A stretch of 64,000 bases of DNA, taken from NCBI GenBank assembly GCA_036250195.1, contig JAVHZZ010000006.1:168908424-168972423 (forward strand), in the 5' to 3' direction. The notes beneath the pieces were generated by a model, which was not told the DNA's origin, made no database searches, and saw only the letters and a list, made by a program, of their open reading frames with translations. This stretch comes from Mixophyes australis (lineage: Eukaryota > Chordata > Amphibia > Anura > Limnodynastidae). Below are positions 48,146 through 60,975 of this stretch, one piece after another. The position numbers and the translations under genes were made by a program. Every line of letters starts with the position of its first letter. The first letter of the stretch is position 1.

Positions 48146-49390
48146 ATCGAATCATGATTCATGAATCAAGAATCATGAATCGAATCATAAATCATGAATT
48201 GAATCATAAATCATGAATCATTAAATGAATTATGAATTGCATCATGAATCATGAATTAAATCATGAATCATGAATTGAATCATGAATCATGAATTGAATC
48301 ATGAATCATGATTAATGAAATGAATCATGAATTGAATCATGTATCATGAATCATGAATTGAATCATGAATCATGAATTGAATCATGAATTAAATCATGAA
48401 TCATGAATCATAATTTGAATCATGAATCAAATCATGAATTGAATCATGAATCATGAATTGAATCATGAATCATGAATTGAATCATGAATTGAACCATGAA
48501 TCACGAATCATGAATTGAATCATGAATCATGAATTGAATCATGAATTATGAATTGAATCATGATTCATGAATGTAAACATGATTTCAATCATGAATCATG
48601 AATCATGAATCGAATCAAGATTCATGAAAATCATGAATTGAATCATGATTTATGAATCATGAATCAAGAATTGAATTATGATTCATGAATCATGAATCAT
48701 GAATCGAATCATGATTCATAAATCATGAATAATGAATCAAATCATAAATCATGAATTGAATTATAAATCATGAATCATTAAATGAATCATGAATCGAATC
48801 AAGATTCATGAAAATCATGAATTGAATCATGATTTATGAATCATGAATCAAGAATTGAATTATGATTCATGAATCATGAATCATGAATCGAATCATGATT
48901 CATAAATCATGAATAATGAATCAAATCATAAATCATGAATTGAATTATAAATCATGAATCATTAAATGAATCATTAATTAAATCATTAACCATGAATTGA
49001 ATCATGAGTCATGAATTGAATCATGAATCATGAATTGAATCATGAATCATGAATCATGAATCATGAATCAATTCATGATTCATGAATCATGAATCATGAA
49101 TCGAAACATAAATCATGAACTGAATCCTAAATCATGAATCATTAAATGAATCATGAATTGAATCATGAATCATGAATTAAATCATGAATCATGAATTGAA
49201 TCATGAATCATGAATTGAATCATAAATCATGAATCATTAAATGAATCATGATTCATGAATCATGAATCATGAATCGAATCATGATTCATGAATAATGAAT
49301 CATGAATCGAATCATGATTCAAGAATCATGAATCATGAATCGAATCATGATTCATGAATCACGAATCATGGATCGAATCATGATTCATGA
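48146..49390 (+). repeat. Segment with a 184-bp tandem duplication
   Basis: After copy 2 of the 5-kb unit the array passes into a GTAAACATG-type stretch (48,573). The word CAAGATTCATGAAAATC occurs at 48,616 and 48,800, marking a 184-bp direct duplication that spans roughly 48,610-48,975. From about 49.23 kb a further copy of the ATCGAA-rich part of the 5-kb unit begins: GATTCAAGAATC at 49,317 is 4,405 bp after 44,912. Confidence 0.75.
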
Positions 49391-51727
49391 ATCATGATTC
49401 ATGATTCATGAATCGAATCATGATTCATGAATCACGAATCATGGATCGAATCATGATTCATGAATCATGATTCATGATTCATGAATCATGAATCATGAAT
49501 CGAATCATGATTCATGAATCATGAATCATGAATCGAATCATAAATCATGAATTGAATCATAAATCATGAATCATTAAATGAATCATGATTAATGAATCAT
49601 TAATCATGAATCGAATCATGATTCATAAATCATGAATCATGAATCGAATCATGATTCATGAATCAAATCATGATTCATAAATCGGATCATGATTCATAAT
49701 TCACGAATCATGAATCGAATCATGATTCATGAATCATGAATCATGAATCAAATCATAAATCATGAATTGAATCAAAAATTATGAATCATTAAATGAATCA
49801 TGAATCATGAATCGAATCATGATTCATGAATCATGAATCGAATCATGAATCATGAATCGAATCATGATTCATGAATCATGAATCATGAATTGAGTCATAA
49901 ATCATGAATCATTAAATGAATCATGAATTGAATCATGAATCATGAATCGAATCATGATTCATGAATAATGAATCATGAATCGAATCATGATTCATAAATC
50001 ATGAATCATAAATCATAAATCATGAATCATTAAATGAATCATGAATTGAATCATGAATCATGAATCGAATCATGATTCATGAATCATGAATCGAATCATG
50101 ATTTATAAATCATGAATCATGAATCGAATGATGATTCATGAATCGAATGATGATTCATGAATCGAATTATGATTCATGAATCACGAATCATGAATCGAAT
50201 CATGATTCATGAATCGAATCATGATTCATGAATCATGAATCATGATTCATGAATCATGAATCATGAATCAAATCATGATTCATGAATCGAATCATAAATC
50301 ATGAATTGAATCATAAATCATGAATCATTAAATGAATCATGAATTGAATCATGAATCATGAATTAAATCATGAATCATGAATTGAATCATGAATCATGAA
50401 TTAAATCATGAATCATGAATTGAATCATGAATCACGAATCATGAATTGAATCATGAATCATGAATTGAATCATGAATCATGAATTGAATCATGTATCATG
50501 AATCATAAATTGAATCATGAATTAAATCATGAATCATGAATCATAAATCATGAATCAAATCATGAATCATGAATCATAAATCATGAATCAAATAATGAAT
50601 CATGAATTGAATCATGTATCGAATCATGATTCCTGAATCATAAATCGAATCATGATTCATGAATCATGAATCATGAATTGAATCATGATTCATGAATCAT
50701 GAATCGAATTATAAATCATGAATTTAATCATAAATCATGAATCATGAAATGAATCATGAATTGAATCATGAATCATGAATTAAATCATGAATCATGAGTC
50801 ATGAATTGAATCATGAATCATGAATTGAATCATGAATCATGAATCATGAATTGAATCATGAATTAAATCATGAATCATGAATCATGAATTGAATCATGAA
50901 TCATGAATTTAATCATGAATTGAATCATGAATCATGAATTGAATCATGTATCATGAATCATGATTCAAATCATAAATCAAGAATCATTAAATGAATCGTG
51001 AATTAAAACATGAATCATGAATTGAATCATGAATCATGAATTGAATCATGAGTCATGAATTGAATCATGAATCATGAATTGAATCATGAATCATGAATCA
51101 TGAATCATAAATCATGAATCAAATCATGAATCATGAATCATGAATCATGAATTGAATCATGTATCATGAATCATGTATCAAATCATGATTCCTGAATCAT
51201 AAATCGAATCATGATTCATGAATCATGAATCATGAATTGAATCATGATTCATGAATCATGAATCGAATTATAAATCATGAATTTAATCATAAATCATGAA
51301 TCATGAAATGAATCATGAATTGAATCATGATTCATGAATTAAATCATGAATCATGAGTCATGAATTGAATCATGAATCATGAATTGAATCATGAATCATG
51401 AATCATGAATTGAATCATGAATCATGAATTAAATCATTAATTGAATCATGAATCATGAATCATGAATTGAATCATGAATAATGAATCATGAATTAAATCA
51501 TGAATTGAATCATGAATCATGAAACATGAATTGAATCATGAATTGAATCATGAATTGAATCATGAATCATAAATCATAAATCATGAATCAAATAATGAAT
51601 CATGAATTGAATCATGAATCATGAATCATAAATCATGAATCAAATCATGAATCATGAATCATGAATTGAATCATGAATCATGAATCATGAATTGAATCAT
51701 GAATCATGAATTGAATCATGAATTGAA

Positions 51728-51773
51728 TCATGAATCATGAATCATGATTCGATTCATGATTCATGATTCATGA
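51728..51773. repeat. Inverted junction 1, forward to reverse
   Basis: Three TCATGA words joined by A (51,728-51,747) meet three joined by T (51,754-51,773) across the spacer TTCGAT (51,748-51,753). The 20-bp arms are perfect reverse complements, so the site could form a hairpin with a 6-base loop. Beyond the arms the two sides pair only as generally similar satellite. This is the precise point where the sense of the array flips. Confidence 0.92.
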
Positions 51774-52489
51774 ATCATGATTCGATACATGATTCGTGAT
51801 TCATGAATCATGATTCGATTTATGAATCATGATTCGATTCATGAATCATGATACGATTCATGATTCATGATTTATGAATCATGATTCGATTCATGATTCA
51901 TGATTCATGAATCATGATTCGATTCATGATTCATGATTCATGAATCATGATTCATTTAATGATTCATGATTTATGATTTAATTCATGATTTATGATTCGA
52001 TTCATGGTTCATGATTCATGAATCATGATTCGATTCATGACTCATGATTCGATCCATGATTCATGATTCATGAATCATGATTCGATTCATGAATCATGAT
52101 TTGATCCATGATTCGTGATTCATGAATCATGATTCGATTCATGATTCATGATTTATGATTCAATTCATGATTTATGATTCGATTCATGATTCATGATTCA
52201 TGAATCATGATTCGATTCATGATTCATGATTCATAATTCATGATTCGATTCATGATTCATGATTCATGAATCATGATTCAATTCATGATTCAAGATTCAT
52301 GATTCGATTCATGATTCATGATTCATGAATCATGATTCGATTCATGATTCATGATTTAATTCATGATTCAATTCATGATTCATGATTCATGATTCAATTC
52401 ATGACTCATGATTCAATTCATGATTCATGATTCAATTCATGATTCATGATTTAATTCATGATTCATTTAATGATTCATGATTTATGATT

Positions 52490-52830
52490 CAATTCATGAT
52501 TTATGATTCGATTCATGATTCATGATTCATTATTCATGAATCATGATTCAATTCATGATTTATGATTCGATTCATGATTCATGATTCATGAATCATGATT
52601 CAATTCATGATTTATGATTCGATTCATGATTCATGATTCATGATTCATGAATCATGATTCAATTCATGATTTATGATTCGATTCATGATTCATGATTCAT
52701 GAATCATGATTCAATTCATGATTTATGATTCGATTCATGATTCATGATTCATGAATCATGATTCAATTCATGATTTATGATTCGATTCATGATTCATGAT
52801 TCATGAATCATGATTCAATTCTTGATTCAT
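52490..52830 (-). repeat. 52-bp repeat run
   Basis: The start word CAATTCATGATTTATG (or its shortened end form) recurs at 52,490, 52,549, 52,601, 52,660, 52,712, 52,764 and 52,816. Spacings are 59, 52, 59, 52, 52 and 52 bp; the 59s are 52 plus one 7-bp word. Each unit is 5+7+7+5+7+7+7+7 bp. I see this run only in reverse block 1; the matching stretch of reverse block 2 is missing or reduced to one or two units. Confidence 0.88.
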
Positions 52831-53544
52831 GATTCATAAATCATGATTCAATTCATGATTCATGATTCATGATTAAATTCATGATTAAATTCATGAATCA
52901 TGATTTGATTCATGATTCATGATTCAATTCATGATTCATGATTCAATTCATGATTCATGATTCAATTCATGATTCATGATTCAATTAATGATTCGTGATT
53001 CATGATTCAATTCATGATTCAATTCATGATTCATGATTCAATTCATGATTCATGAATCAATTCATGATTCGTGATTCATGATTCAATTCATGATTCAATT
53101 CATGATTCATGATTCAATTCATGATTCATGATTCAATTCATGATTCATATTTTAATTCATGATTCATGATTCAATTCACGATTCATTTAATGATTCATGA
53201 TTTATGATTCAATTCATGATTTATGATTCGATTCATGATTCATGATTCATGAATCATGTTTTGATTCATGATTCATGATTCATGAATAATGATTCATGAT
53301 TCATGAATCATGATTCGATTCATGAATCATGATTCGTTTCATGATTCGTGATTCATGAATCATGATTCGATTCATGAATCATGATTCGATTCATGATTCT
53401 TGATTTATGAATCATGATTTGATTCATGATTCATGATTCATGAATCATGATTCGATTCATGATTCATGATTCATAATTCATGATTCGCTTCATGATTCAT
53501 GATTCATGAATCATGATTCAATTCATGATTCAAGATTCATGATT

Positions 53545-53735
53545 CGATTCATGATTCATGATTCATGAATCATGATTCGATTCATGATTCATGATTCATG
53601 AATCATGATTCGATTCATGATTCATGATTCATGAATCATGATTCGATTCATGATTCATGATTCATGAATCATGATTCGATTCATGATTCATGAATCATGA
53701 TTCGATTCATGATTCATGATTCATGAATCATGATT
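53545..53735 (-). repeat. 33-bp repeat run, first
   Basis: Units start with CGATT at 53,545, 53,578, 53,611, 53,644 and 53,677 (33 bp each), then 53,703 after a 26-bp unit. Each unit is one 5-mer plus four 7-mers, the third in the opposite orientation (CATGAAT). The run follows a CAAGATTCATGATT leader and ends in a TTGATTTATG variant. Confidence 0.9.
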
Positions 53736-55028
53736 TGATTTATGATTCATGATTCATGAATCATGATTCGATTCATGATTCATGATTCATGAATCATGAT
53801 TTGATTTATGATTCATGATTCATGAATCATGATTCGATTCATGATTCATGATTTATGATTCAATTCATGATTTATGATTCGATTCATGATTCATGATTCG
53901 ATTCATGATTCATGATTCGAATCATGATTCATGATTCATGAATCATGATTCGATTCATGATTCATGATTCATAATTCATGATTCGATTCATGATTCATGA
54001 TTCATGAATCATGATTCAATTCATGATTCAAGATTCATGATTCGATTCATGATTCATGAGTCATGAATCATGATTCGATTCATGATTCATGATTTAATTC
54101 ATGATTCAATTCATGATTCATGATTCATGATTCAATTCATGATTCATGATTCAATTCATGACTCATGATTCAATTCATGATTCATGATTCAATTCATGAT
54201 TCATGATTTAATTCATGATTCATTTAATGATTCATGATTTATGATTCAATTCATGATTTATGATTCGATTCATGATTCATGATTCATGATTCATGAATCA
54301 TGATTCAATTCATGATTTATGATTCGATTCATGATTCATGATTCATGAATCATGATTCAATTCTTGATTCATGATTCATAAATCATGATTCAATTCATGA
54401 TTCATGATTCATGATTAAATTCATGATTAAATTCATGAATCATGATTTGATTCATGATTCATGATTCATGATTCAATTCATGATTCGTGATTCATGATTA
54501 AATTCATGATTCAATTCATGATTCATGATTCAATTCATGATTCATGATTCAATTCATGATTCGTGATTCATGATTCAATTCATGATTCAATTCATGATTC
54601 ATGATTCAATTCATGATTCATGATTCAATTCATGATTCATGATTTAATTCATGATTCATGATTCAATTCACGATTCATTTAATGATTCATGATTTATGAT
54701 TCAATTCATGATTTATGATTCGATTCATGATTCATGATTCATGAATCATGATTTGATTCATGATTCATGATTCATGAATAATGATTCATGATTCATGAAT
54801 CATGATTCGATTCATGAATCATGATTCGTTTCATGATTCGTGATTCATGAATCATGATTCGATTCATGAATCATGATTCGATTCATGATTCTTGATTTAT
54901 GAATCATGATTCGATTCATGATTCATGATTCATGAATCATGATTCGATTCATGATTCATGATTCATAATTCATGATTCGCTTCATGATTCATGATTCATG
55001 AATCATGATTCAATTCATGATTCAAGAT

Positions 55029-55079
55029 TCATGATTCGATTCATGATTCATGATTCATGATTCATGAATCGAATCATGA
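55029..55079. repeat. Inverted junction 2, reverse to forward
   Basis: The last reverse spacer TTCGAT (55,035-55,040) and the first forward spacer ATCGAA (55,068-55,073) face each other across four TCATGA words joined by T (55,041-55,067). The 18-bp arms at 55,029-55,046 and 55,062-55,079 are perfect complements with 15 bp between them. A similar T-joined run precedes the matching ATCGAA at 49,412. The duplication that made this junction therefore probably broke and rejoined within (TCATGAT)n homology. Confidence 0.85.
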
Positions 55080-57358
55080 TTCATGAATCACGAATCATGG
55101 ATCGAATCATGATTCATGAATCATGATTCATGATTCATGAATCATGAATCATGAATCGAATCATGATTCATGAATCATGAATCATGAATCGAATCATAAA
55201 TCATGAATTGAATCATAAATCATGAATCATTAAATGAATCATGATTCATGAATCATGAATCATGAATCGAATCATGATTCATAAATCATGAATCATGAAT
55301 CGAATCATGATTCATGAATCAAATCATGATTCATAAATCGGATCATGATTCATAATTCACGAATCATGAATCGAATCATGATTCATGAATCATGAATCAT
55401 GAATCAAATCATAAATCATGAATTGAATCATAAATCATGAATCATTAAATGAATCATGAATCATGAATCGAATCATGATTCATGAATCATGAATCGAATC
55501 ATGAATCATGAATCGAATCATGATTCATGAATCATGAATCATGAATTGAGTCATAAATCATAATTCATTAAATGAATCATGAATTGAATCATGAATCATG
55601 AATCGAATCATGATTCATGAATAATGAATCATGAATCGAATCATGATTCATAAATCATGAATCATAAATCATAAATCATGAATCATTAAATGAATCATGA
55701 ATTGAATCATGAATCATGAATCGAATCATGATTCATGAATCATGAATCGAATCATGATTTATAAATCATGAATCATGAATCGAATGATGATTCATGAATC
55801 GAATGATGATTCATGAATCGAATTATGATTCATGAATCACGAATCATGAATCGAATCATGATTCATGAATCGAATCATGATTCATGAATAATGAATCATG
55901 ATTCATGAATCATGAATCATGAATCAAATCATGATTCATGAATCGAATCATAAATCATGAATTGAATCATAAATCATGAATCATTAAATGAATCATGAAT
56001 TGAATCATGAATCATGAATTAAATCATGAATCATGAATTGAATCATGAATCATGAATTAAATCATGAATCATGAATTGAATCATGAATCACGAATCATGA
56101 ATTGAATCATGAATCATGAATTGAATCATGAATCATGAATTGAATCATGTATCATGAATCATAAATTGAATCATGAATTAAATCATGAATCATGAATCAT
56201 AAATCATGAATCAAATCATGAATCATGAATCATAAATCATGAATCAAATAATGAATCATGAATTGAATCATGTATCGAATCATGATTCCTGAATCATAAA
56301 TCGAATCATGATTCATGAATCATGAATCATGAATTGAATCATGATTCATGAATCATGAATCGAATTATAAATCATGAATTTAATCATAAATCATGAATCA
56401 TGAAATGAATCATGAATTGAATCATGAATCATGAATTAAATCATGAATCATGAGTCATGAATTGAATCATGAATCATGAATTGAATCATGAATCATGAAT
56501 CATGAATTGAATCATGAATTAAATCATGAATCATGAATCATGAATTGAATCATGAATCATGAATTTAATCATGAATTGAATCATGAATCATGAATTGAAT
56601 CATGAATCATGAATCATGATTCAAATCATAAATCAAGAATCATTAAATGAATCGTGAATTAAAACATGAATCATGAATTGAATCATGAATCATGAATTGA
56701 ATCATGAGTCATGAATTGAATCATGAATCATGAATTGAATCATGAATCATGAATCATGAATCATGAATCATAAATCATGAATCAAATCATGAATCATGAA
56801 TCATGAATCATGAATTGAATCATGAATCATGAATCATGTATCAAATCATGATTCCTGAATCATAAATCGAATCATGATTCATGAATCATGAATCATGAAT
56901 TGAATCATGATTCATGAATCATGAATCGAATTATAAATCATGAATTTAATCATAAATAATGAATCATGAAATGAATCATGAATTGAATCATGAATCATGA
57001 ATTAAATCATGAATCATGAGTCATGAATTGAATCATGAATCATGAATTGAATCATGAATCATGAATCATGAATTGAATCATGGATCATGAATTAAATCAT
57101 TAATTGAATCATGAATCATGAATCATGAATTGAATCATGAATAATGAATCATGAATTAAATCATGAATTGAATCATGAATCATGAAACATGAATTGAATC
57201 ATGAATTGAATCATGAATTGAATCATGAATCATGAATCATAAATCATGAATCAAATCATGAATCATGAATCATGAATTGAATCATGAATCATGAATCATG
57301 AATTGAATCATGAATCATGAATTGAATCATGAATTGAATCATGAATCATGAATCATGA
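55068..57358 (+). repeat. Forward-sense satellite block 2, copy of ~49.4-51.7 kb
   Basis: Forward spacers resume with ATCGAA at 55,068. This block repeats the end of forward block 1 at a fixed offset of 5,656 bp. CACGAATCATGG lies at 49,433 and 55,089, the CGG of TAAATCGGATC at 49,683 and 55,339, and ATGAATCGTG at 50,991 and 56,647. Near its right end the offset falls to 5,611 bp, because words were lost between 56.7 and 57.35 kb. It ends at the second forward-to-reverse switch. Confidence 0.9.
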
Positions 57359-57384
57359 TTCGATTCATGATTCATGATTCATGA
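57339..57384. repeat. Inverted junction 3, identical copy of junction 1
   Basis: The arms at 57,339-57,358 and 57,365-57,384 around TTCGAT (57,359-57,364) have the same sequence as the junction at 51,728-51,773. About 80 bp of forward satellite to the left is also the same. The two junctions are 5,611 bp apart. The shared breakpoint shows one inversion event, later duplicated. Confidence 0.92.
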
Positions 57385-57809
57385 ATCATGATTCGATTCA
57401 TGATTCGTGATTCATGAATCATGATTCGATTTATGAATCATGATTCGATTCATGAATCATGATATGATTCATGATTCATGATTTATGAATCATGATTCGA
57501 TTCATGATTCATGATTCATGAATCATGATTCGATTCATGATTCATGATTCATGAATCATGATTCATTTAATGATTCATGATTTATGATTTAATTCATGAT
57601 TTATGATTCGATTCATGATTCATGATTCATGAATCATGATTCGATTCATGACTCATGATTCGATCCATGATTCATGATTCATGAATCATGATTCAATTCT
57701 TGATTCATGATTCATAAATCATGATTCAATTCATGATTCATGATTCATGATTAAATTCATGATTAAATTCATGAATCATGATTTGATTCATGATTCATGA
57801 TTCATGATT

Positions 57810-57885
57810 CAATTCATGATTCATGATTCAATTCATGATTCATGATTCAATTCATGATTCATGATTCAATTCATGATTCGTGATT
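57810..57885 (-). repeat. 19-bp repeat run
   Basis: Four units of CAATTCATGATTCATGATT begin at 57,810, 57,829, 57,848 and 57,867; the last carries a CGTGATT variant. Each is one 5-mer plus two 7-mers. Similar runs, broken by single extra words, occur near 52,905-52,990, 54,520-54,640 and 61,740-61,900. They are the reverse-sense version of the 19-bp block common in the forward array. Confidence 0.85.
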
Positions 57886-58448
57886 CATGATTCAATTCAT
57901 GATTCAATTCATGATTCATGATTCAATTCATGATTCATGATTCAATTCATGATTCATGAATCAATTCATGATTCGTGATTCATGATTCAATTCATGATTC
58001 AATTCATGATTCATGATTCAATTCATGATTCATGATTCAATTCATGATTCATGATTTAATTCATGATTCATGATTCAATTCACGATTCATTTAATGATTC
58101 ATGATTTATGATTCAATTCATGATTTATGATTCGATTCATGATTCATGATTCATGAATCATGTTTTGATTCATGATTCATGATTCATGAATAATGATTCA
58201 TGATTCATGAATCATGATTCGATTCATGAATCATGATTCGTTTCATGATTCGTGATTCATGAATCATGATTCGATTCATGAATCATGATTCGATTCATGA
58301 TTCTTGATTTTTGAATCATGATTTGATTCATGATTCATGATTCATGAATCATGATTCGATTCATGATTCATGATTCATAATTCATGATTCGCTTCATGAT
58401 TCATGATTCATGAATCATGATTCAATTCATGATTCAAGATTCATGATT

Positions 58449-58660
58449 CGATTCATGATTCATGATTCATGAATCATGATTCGATTCATGATTCATGATT
58501 CATGAATCATGATTCGATTCATGATTCATGATTCATGAATCATGATTCGATTCATGATTCATGATTCATGAATCATGATTCGATTCATGATTCATGATTC
58601 ATGAATCATGATTCGATTCATGATTCATGATTCATGAATCATGATTTGATTTATGATTCA
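58449..58660 (-). repeat. 33-bp repeat run, second
   Basis: CGATT starts are at 58,449, 58,482, 58,515, 58,548, 58,581 and 58,614, all 33 bp apart. The run then ends in a TTGATTTATG variant at 58,647. The leader CAAGATTCATGATT is the same as for the run at 53,545, but there are more units here. Confidence 0.9.
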
Positions 58661-59829
58661 TGATTCATGAATCATGATTCGATTCATGATTCATGATTCA
58701 TGAATCATGATTTGATTTATGATTCATGATTCATGAATCATGATTCGATTCATGATTCATGATTTATGATTCAATTCATGATTTATGATTCGATTCATGA
58801 TTCATGATTCGATTCATGATTCATGATTCGAATCATGATTCATGATTCATGAATCATGATTCGATTCATGATTCATGATTCATAATTCATGATTCGATTC
58901 ATGATTCATGATTCATGAATCATGATTCAATTCATGATTCAAGATTCATGATTCGATTCATGATTCATGAGTCATGAATCATGATTCGATTCATGATTCA
59001 TGATTTAATTCATGATTCAATTCATGATTCATGATTCATGATTCAATTCATGATTCATGATTCAATTCATGACTCATGATTCAATTCATGATTCATGATT
59101 CAATTCATGATTCATGATTTAATTCATGATTCATTTAATGATTCATGATTTATGATTCAATTCATGATTTATGATTCGATTCATGATTCATGATTCATGA
59201 ATCATGATTCAATTCATGATTTATGATTCGATTCATGAGTCATGATTCATGAATCATGATTCAATTCTTGATTCATGATTCATAAATCATGATTCAATTC
59301 ATGATTCATGATTCATGATTAAATTCATGATTAAATTCATGAATCATGATTTGATTCATGATTCATGATTCATGATTCAATGCATGATTCGTGATTCATG
59401 ATTCAATTCATGATTCAATTCATGATTCATGATTCAATTCATGATTCATGATTCAATTCATGATTCGTGATTCATGATTCAATTCATGATTCAATTCATG
59501 ATTCATGATTCAATTCATGATTCATGATTCAATTCATGATTCATGATTTAATTCATGATTCATGATTCAATTCACGATTCATTTAATGATTCATGATTTA
59601 TGATTCAATTCATGATTTACGATTCATGAATCATGATTCGTTTCATGATTCATGATTCATGAATCATGATTCGATTCATGATTCATGATTCATAATTCAT
59701 GATTCGCTTCATGATTCATGATTCATGAATCATGATTCGATTCATGATTCATGATTCATAATTCATGATTCGCTTCATGATTCATGATTCATGAATCATG
59801 ATTCAATTCATGATTCAAGATTCATGATT

Positions 59830-60060
59830 CGATTCATGATTCATGATTCATGAATCATGATTCGATTCATGATTCATGATTCATGAATCATGATTCGATT
59901 CATGATTCATGATTCATGAATCATGATTCGATTCATGATTCATGATTCATGAATCATGATTCGATTCATGATTCATGATTCATGAATCATGATTCGATTC
60001 ATGATTCATGATTCATGAATCATGATTCGATTCATGATTCATGATTCATGAATCATGATT
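59830..60060 (-). repeat. 33-bp repeat run, third, seven units
   Basis: Seven consecutive units begin at 59,830, 59,863, 59,896, 59,929, 59,962, 59,995 and 60,028. It is the longest perfect-period run of this type in the window. It is followed by a plain CATGATT run and a CACGAATC word, then a second series at 60,124, 60,157, 60,190, 60,216, 60,249 and 60,282 that includes one 26-bp unit. Confidence 0.9.
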
Positions 60061-60766
60061 CATGATTCATGATTCATGATTCACGAATCATGATTCATGA
60101 TTCATGAATCATGAATCATGATTCGATTCATGATTCATGATTCATGAATCATGATTCGATTCATGATTCATGATTCATGAATCATGATTCGATTCATGAT
60201 TCATGAATCATGATTCGATTCATGATTCATGATTCATGAATCATGATTCGATTCATGATTCATGATTCATGAATCATGATTCGATTCATGATTCATGATT
60301 CATGATTCATGATTCAATGCATGATTCATGAATCAATTCATGATTCGTGATTCATGATTCAATTCATGATTCAATTCATGATTCATGATTCAATTCATGA
60401 TTCATGATTCAATTCATGATTCATGATTTAATTCATGATTCATGATTCAATTCACGATTCATTTAATGATTCATGATTTATGATTCAATTCATGATTTAT
60501 GATTCGATTCATGATTCATGATTCATGAATCATGATTCGATTCATGAATCATGATTCGTTTCATGATTCGTGATTCATGAATCATGATTCGATTCATGAA
60601 TCATGATTCGATTCATGATTCTTGATTTATGAATCATGATTTGATTCATGATTCATGATTCATGAATCATGATTCGATTCATGATTCATGATTCATAATT
60701 CATGATTCGCTTCATGATTCATGATTCATGAATCATGATTCAATTCATGATTCAAGATTCATGATT

Positions 60767-60975
60767 CGATTCATGATTCATGATTCATGAATCATGATTC
60801 GATTCATGATTCATGATTCATGAATCATGATTCGATTCATGATTCATGATTTATGAATCATGATTCGATTCATGATTCATGATTCATGAATCATGATTCG
60901 ATTCATGATTCATGATTCATGAATCATGATTCGATTCATGATTCATGATTCATGAATCATGATTTGATTTATGAT
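60767..60975 (-). repeat. 33-bp repeat run, fourth
   Basis: CGATT starts lie at 60,767, 60,800, 60,833, 60,866, 60,899 and 60,932, and the run ends in TTGATTTATG at 60,965. One unit has a TTTATGAATC variant. The leader is again CAAGATTCATGATT. Confidence 0.88.

Larger units (their letters stand above)
1..51747 (+). repeat. Forward-sense satellite block 1
   Basis: In this block the TCATGA palindromes are joined mainly by a single A, with 6-bp spacers ATTGAA, ATCGAA, ATCAAA, ATTAAA or ATTTAA. This defines a forward sense, even though TCATGA itself has none. Single reversed words (TCATGA-T-TCATGA, seen as GATTCATGAATC) are scattered throughout. They become common where ATCGAA spacers dominate, for example 14.9-15.4 kb, 22-22.4 kb and 25.2-30.5 kb. 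The block ends at the sense switch at 51,748. Confidence 0.9.
51748..55040 (-). repeat. Reverse-sense satellite block 1
   Basis: From 51,748 the spacers become T, TTCGAT, TTCAAT, TTTGAT and TTTAAT, which are the reverse complements of those in the preceding block, and they stay so for about 3.3 kb. The block has its own sub-repeats: a marker CACGATTCATTTAATG lies at 53,177 and again at 54,669, 1,492 bp apart. It also holds a 52-bp run near 52,490-52,830 and a 33-bp run at 53,545. It ends around 55,041-55,067, where sense returns to forward. Confidence 0.9.
49391..55046. repeat. Two-sided 5,656-bp unit, copy 1
   Basis: This unit begins in forward satellite, switches to reverse at 51,748, and ends where its forward start reappears near 55,05x. 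It joins about 2.35 kb of forward array to about 3.3 kb of reverse array. The next copy begins at exactly 5,656 bp offset for CACGAATCATGG, CGGATC and ATGAATCGTG. Its forward part is also a partial copy of the 5.03-kb unit: CGGATC at 49,683 lies 4,411 bp after 45,272. The left edge is uncertain because it lies in a run of T-joined TCATGA words. Confidence 0.85.
55047..60700. repeat. Two-sided 5,656-bp unit, copy 2, altered
   Basis: The forward part (to 57,358) follows copy 1 closely. The reverse part starts identically but lacks about 700 bp soon after the junction. It then continues with extra copies of the 1.4-1.5-kb reverse sub-unit instead of switching back to forward. The right limit is arbitrary, since the reverse sub-units simply carry on. 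Confidence 0.7.

Noticed and set aside
51748..57358. Terminal inverted repeats of a transposon around 51.7-57.4 kb
   Set aside because: The inverted sequences are satellite words with 18-20-bp perfect arms only. There is no target duplication, transposase or unique interior.
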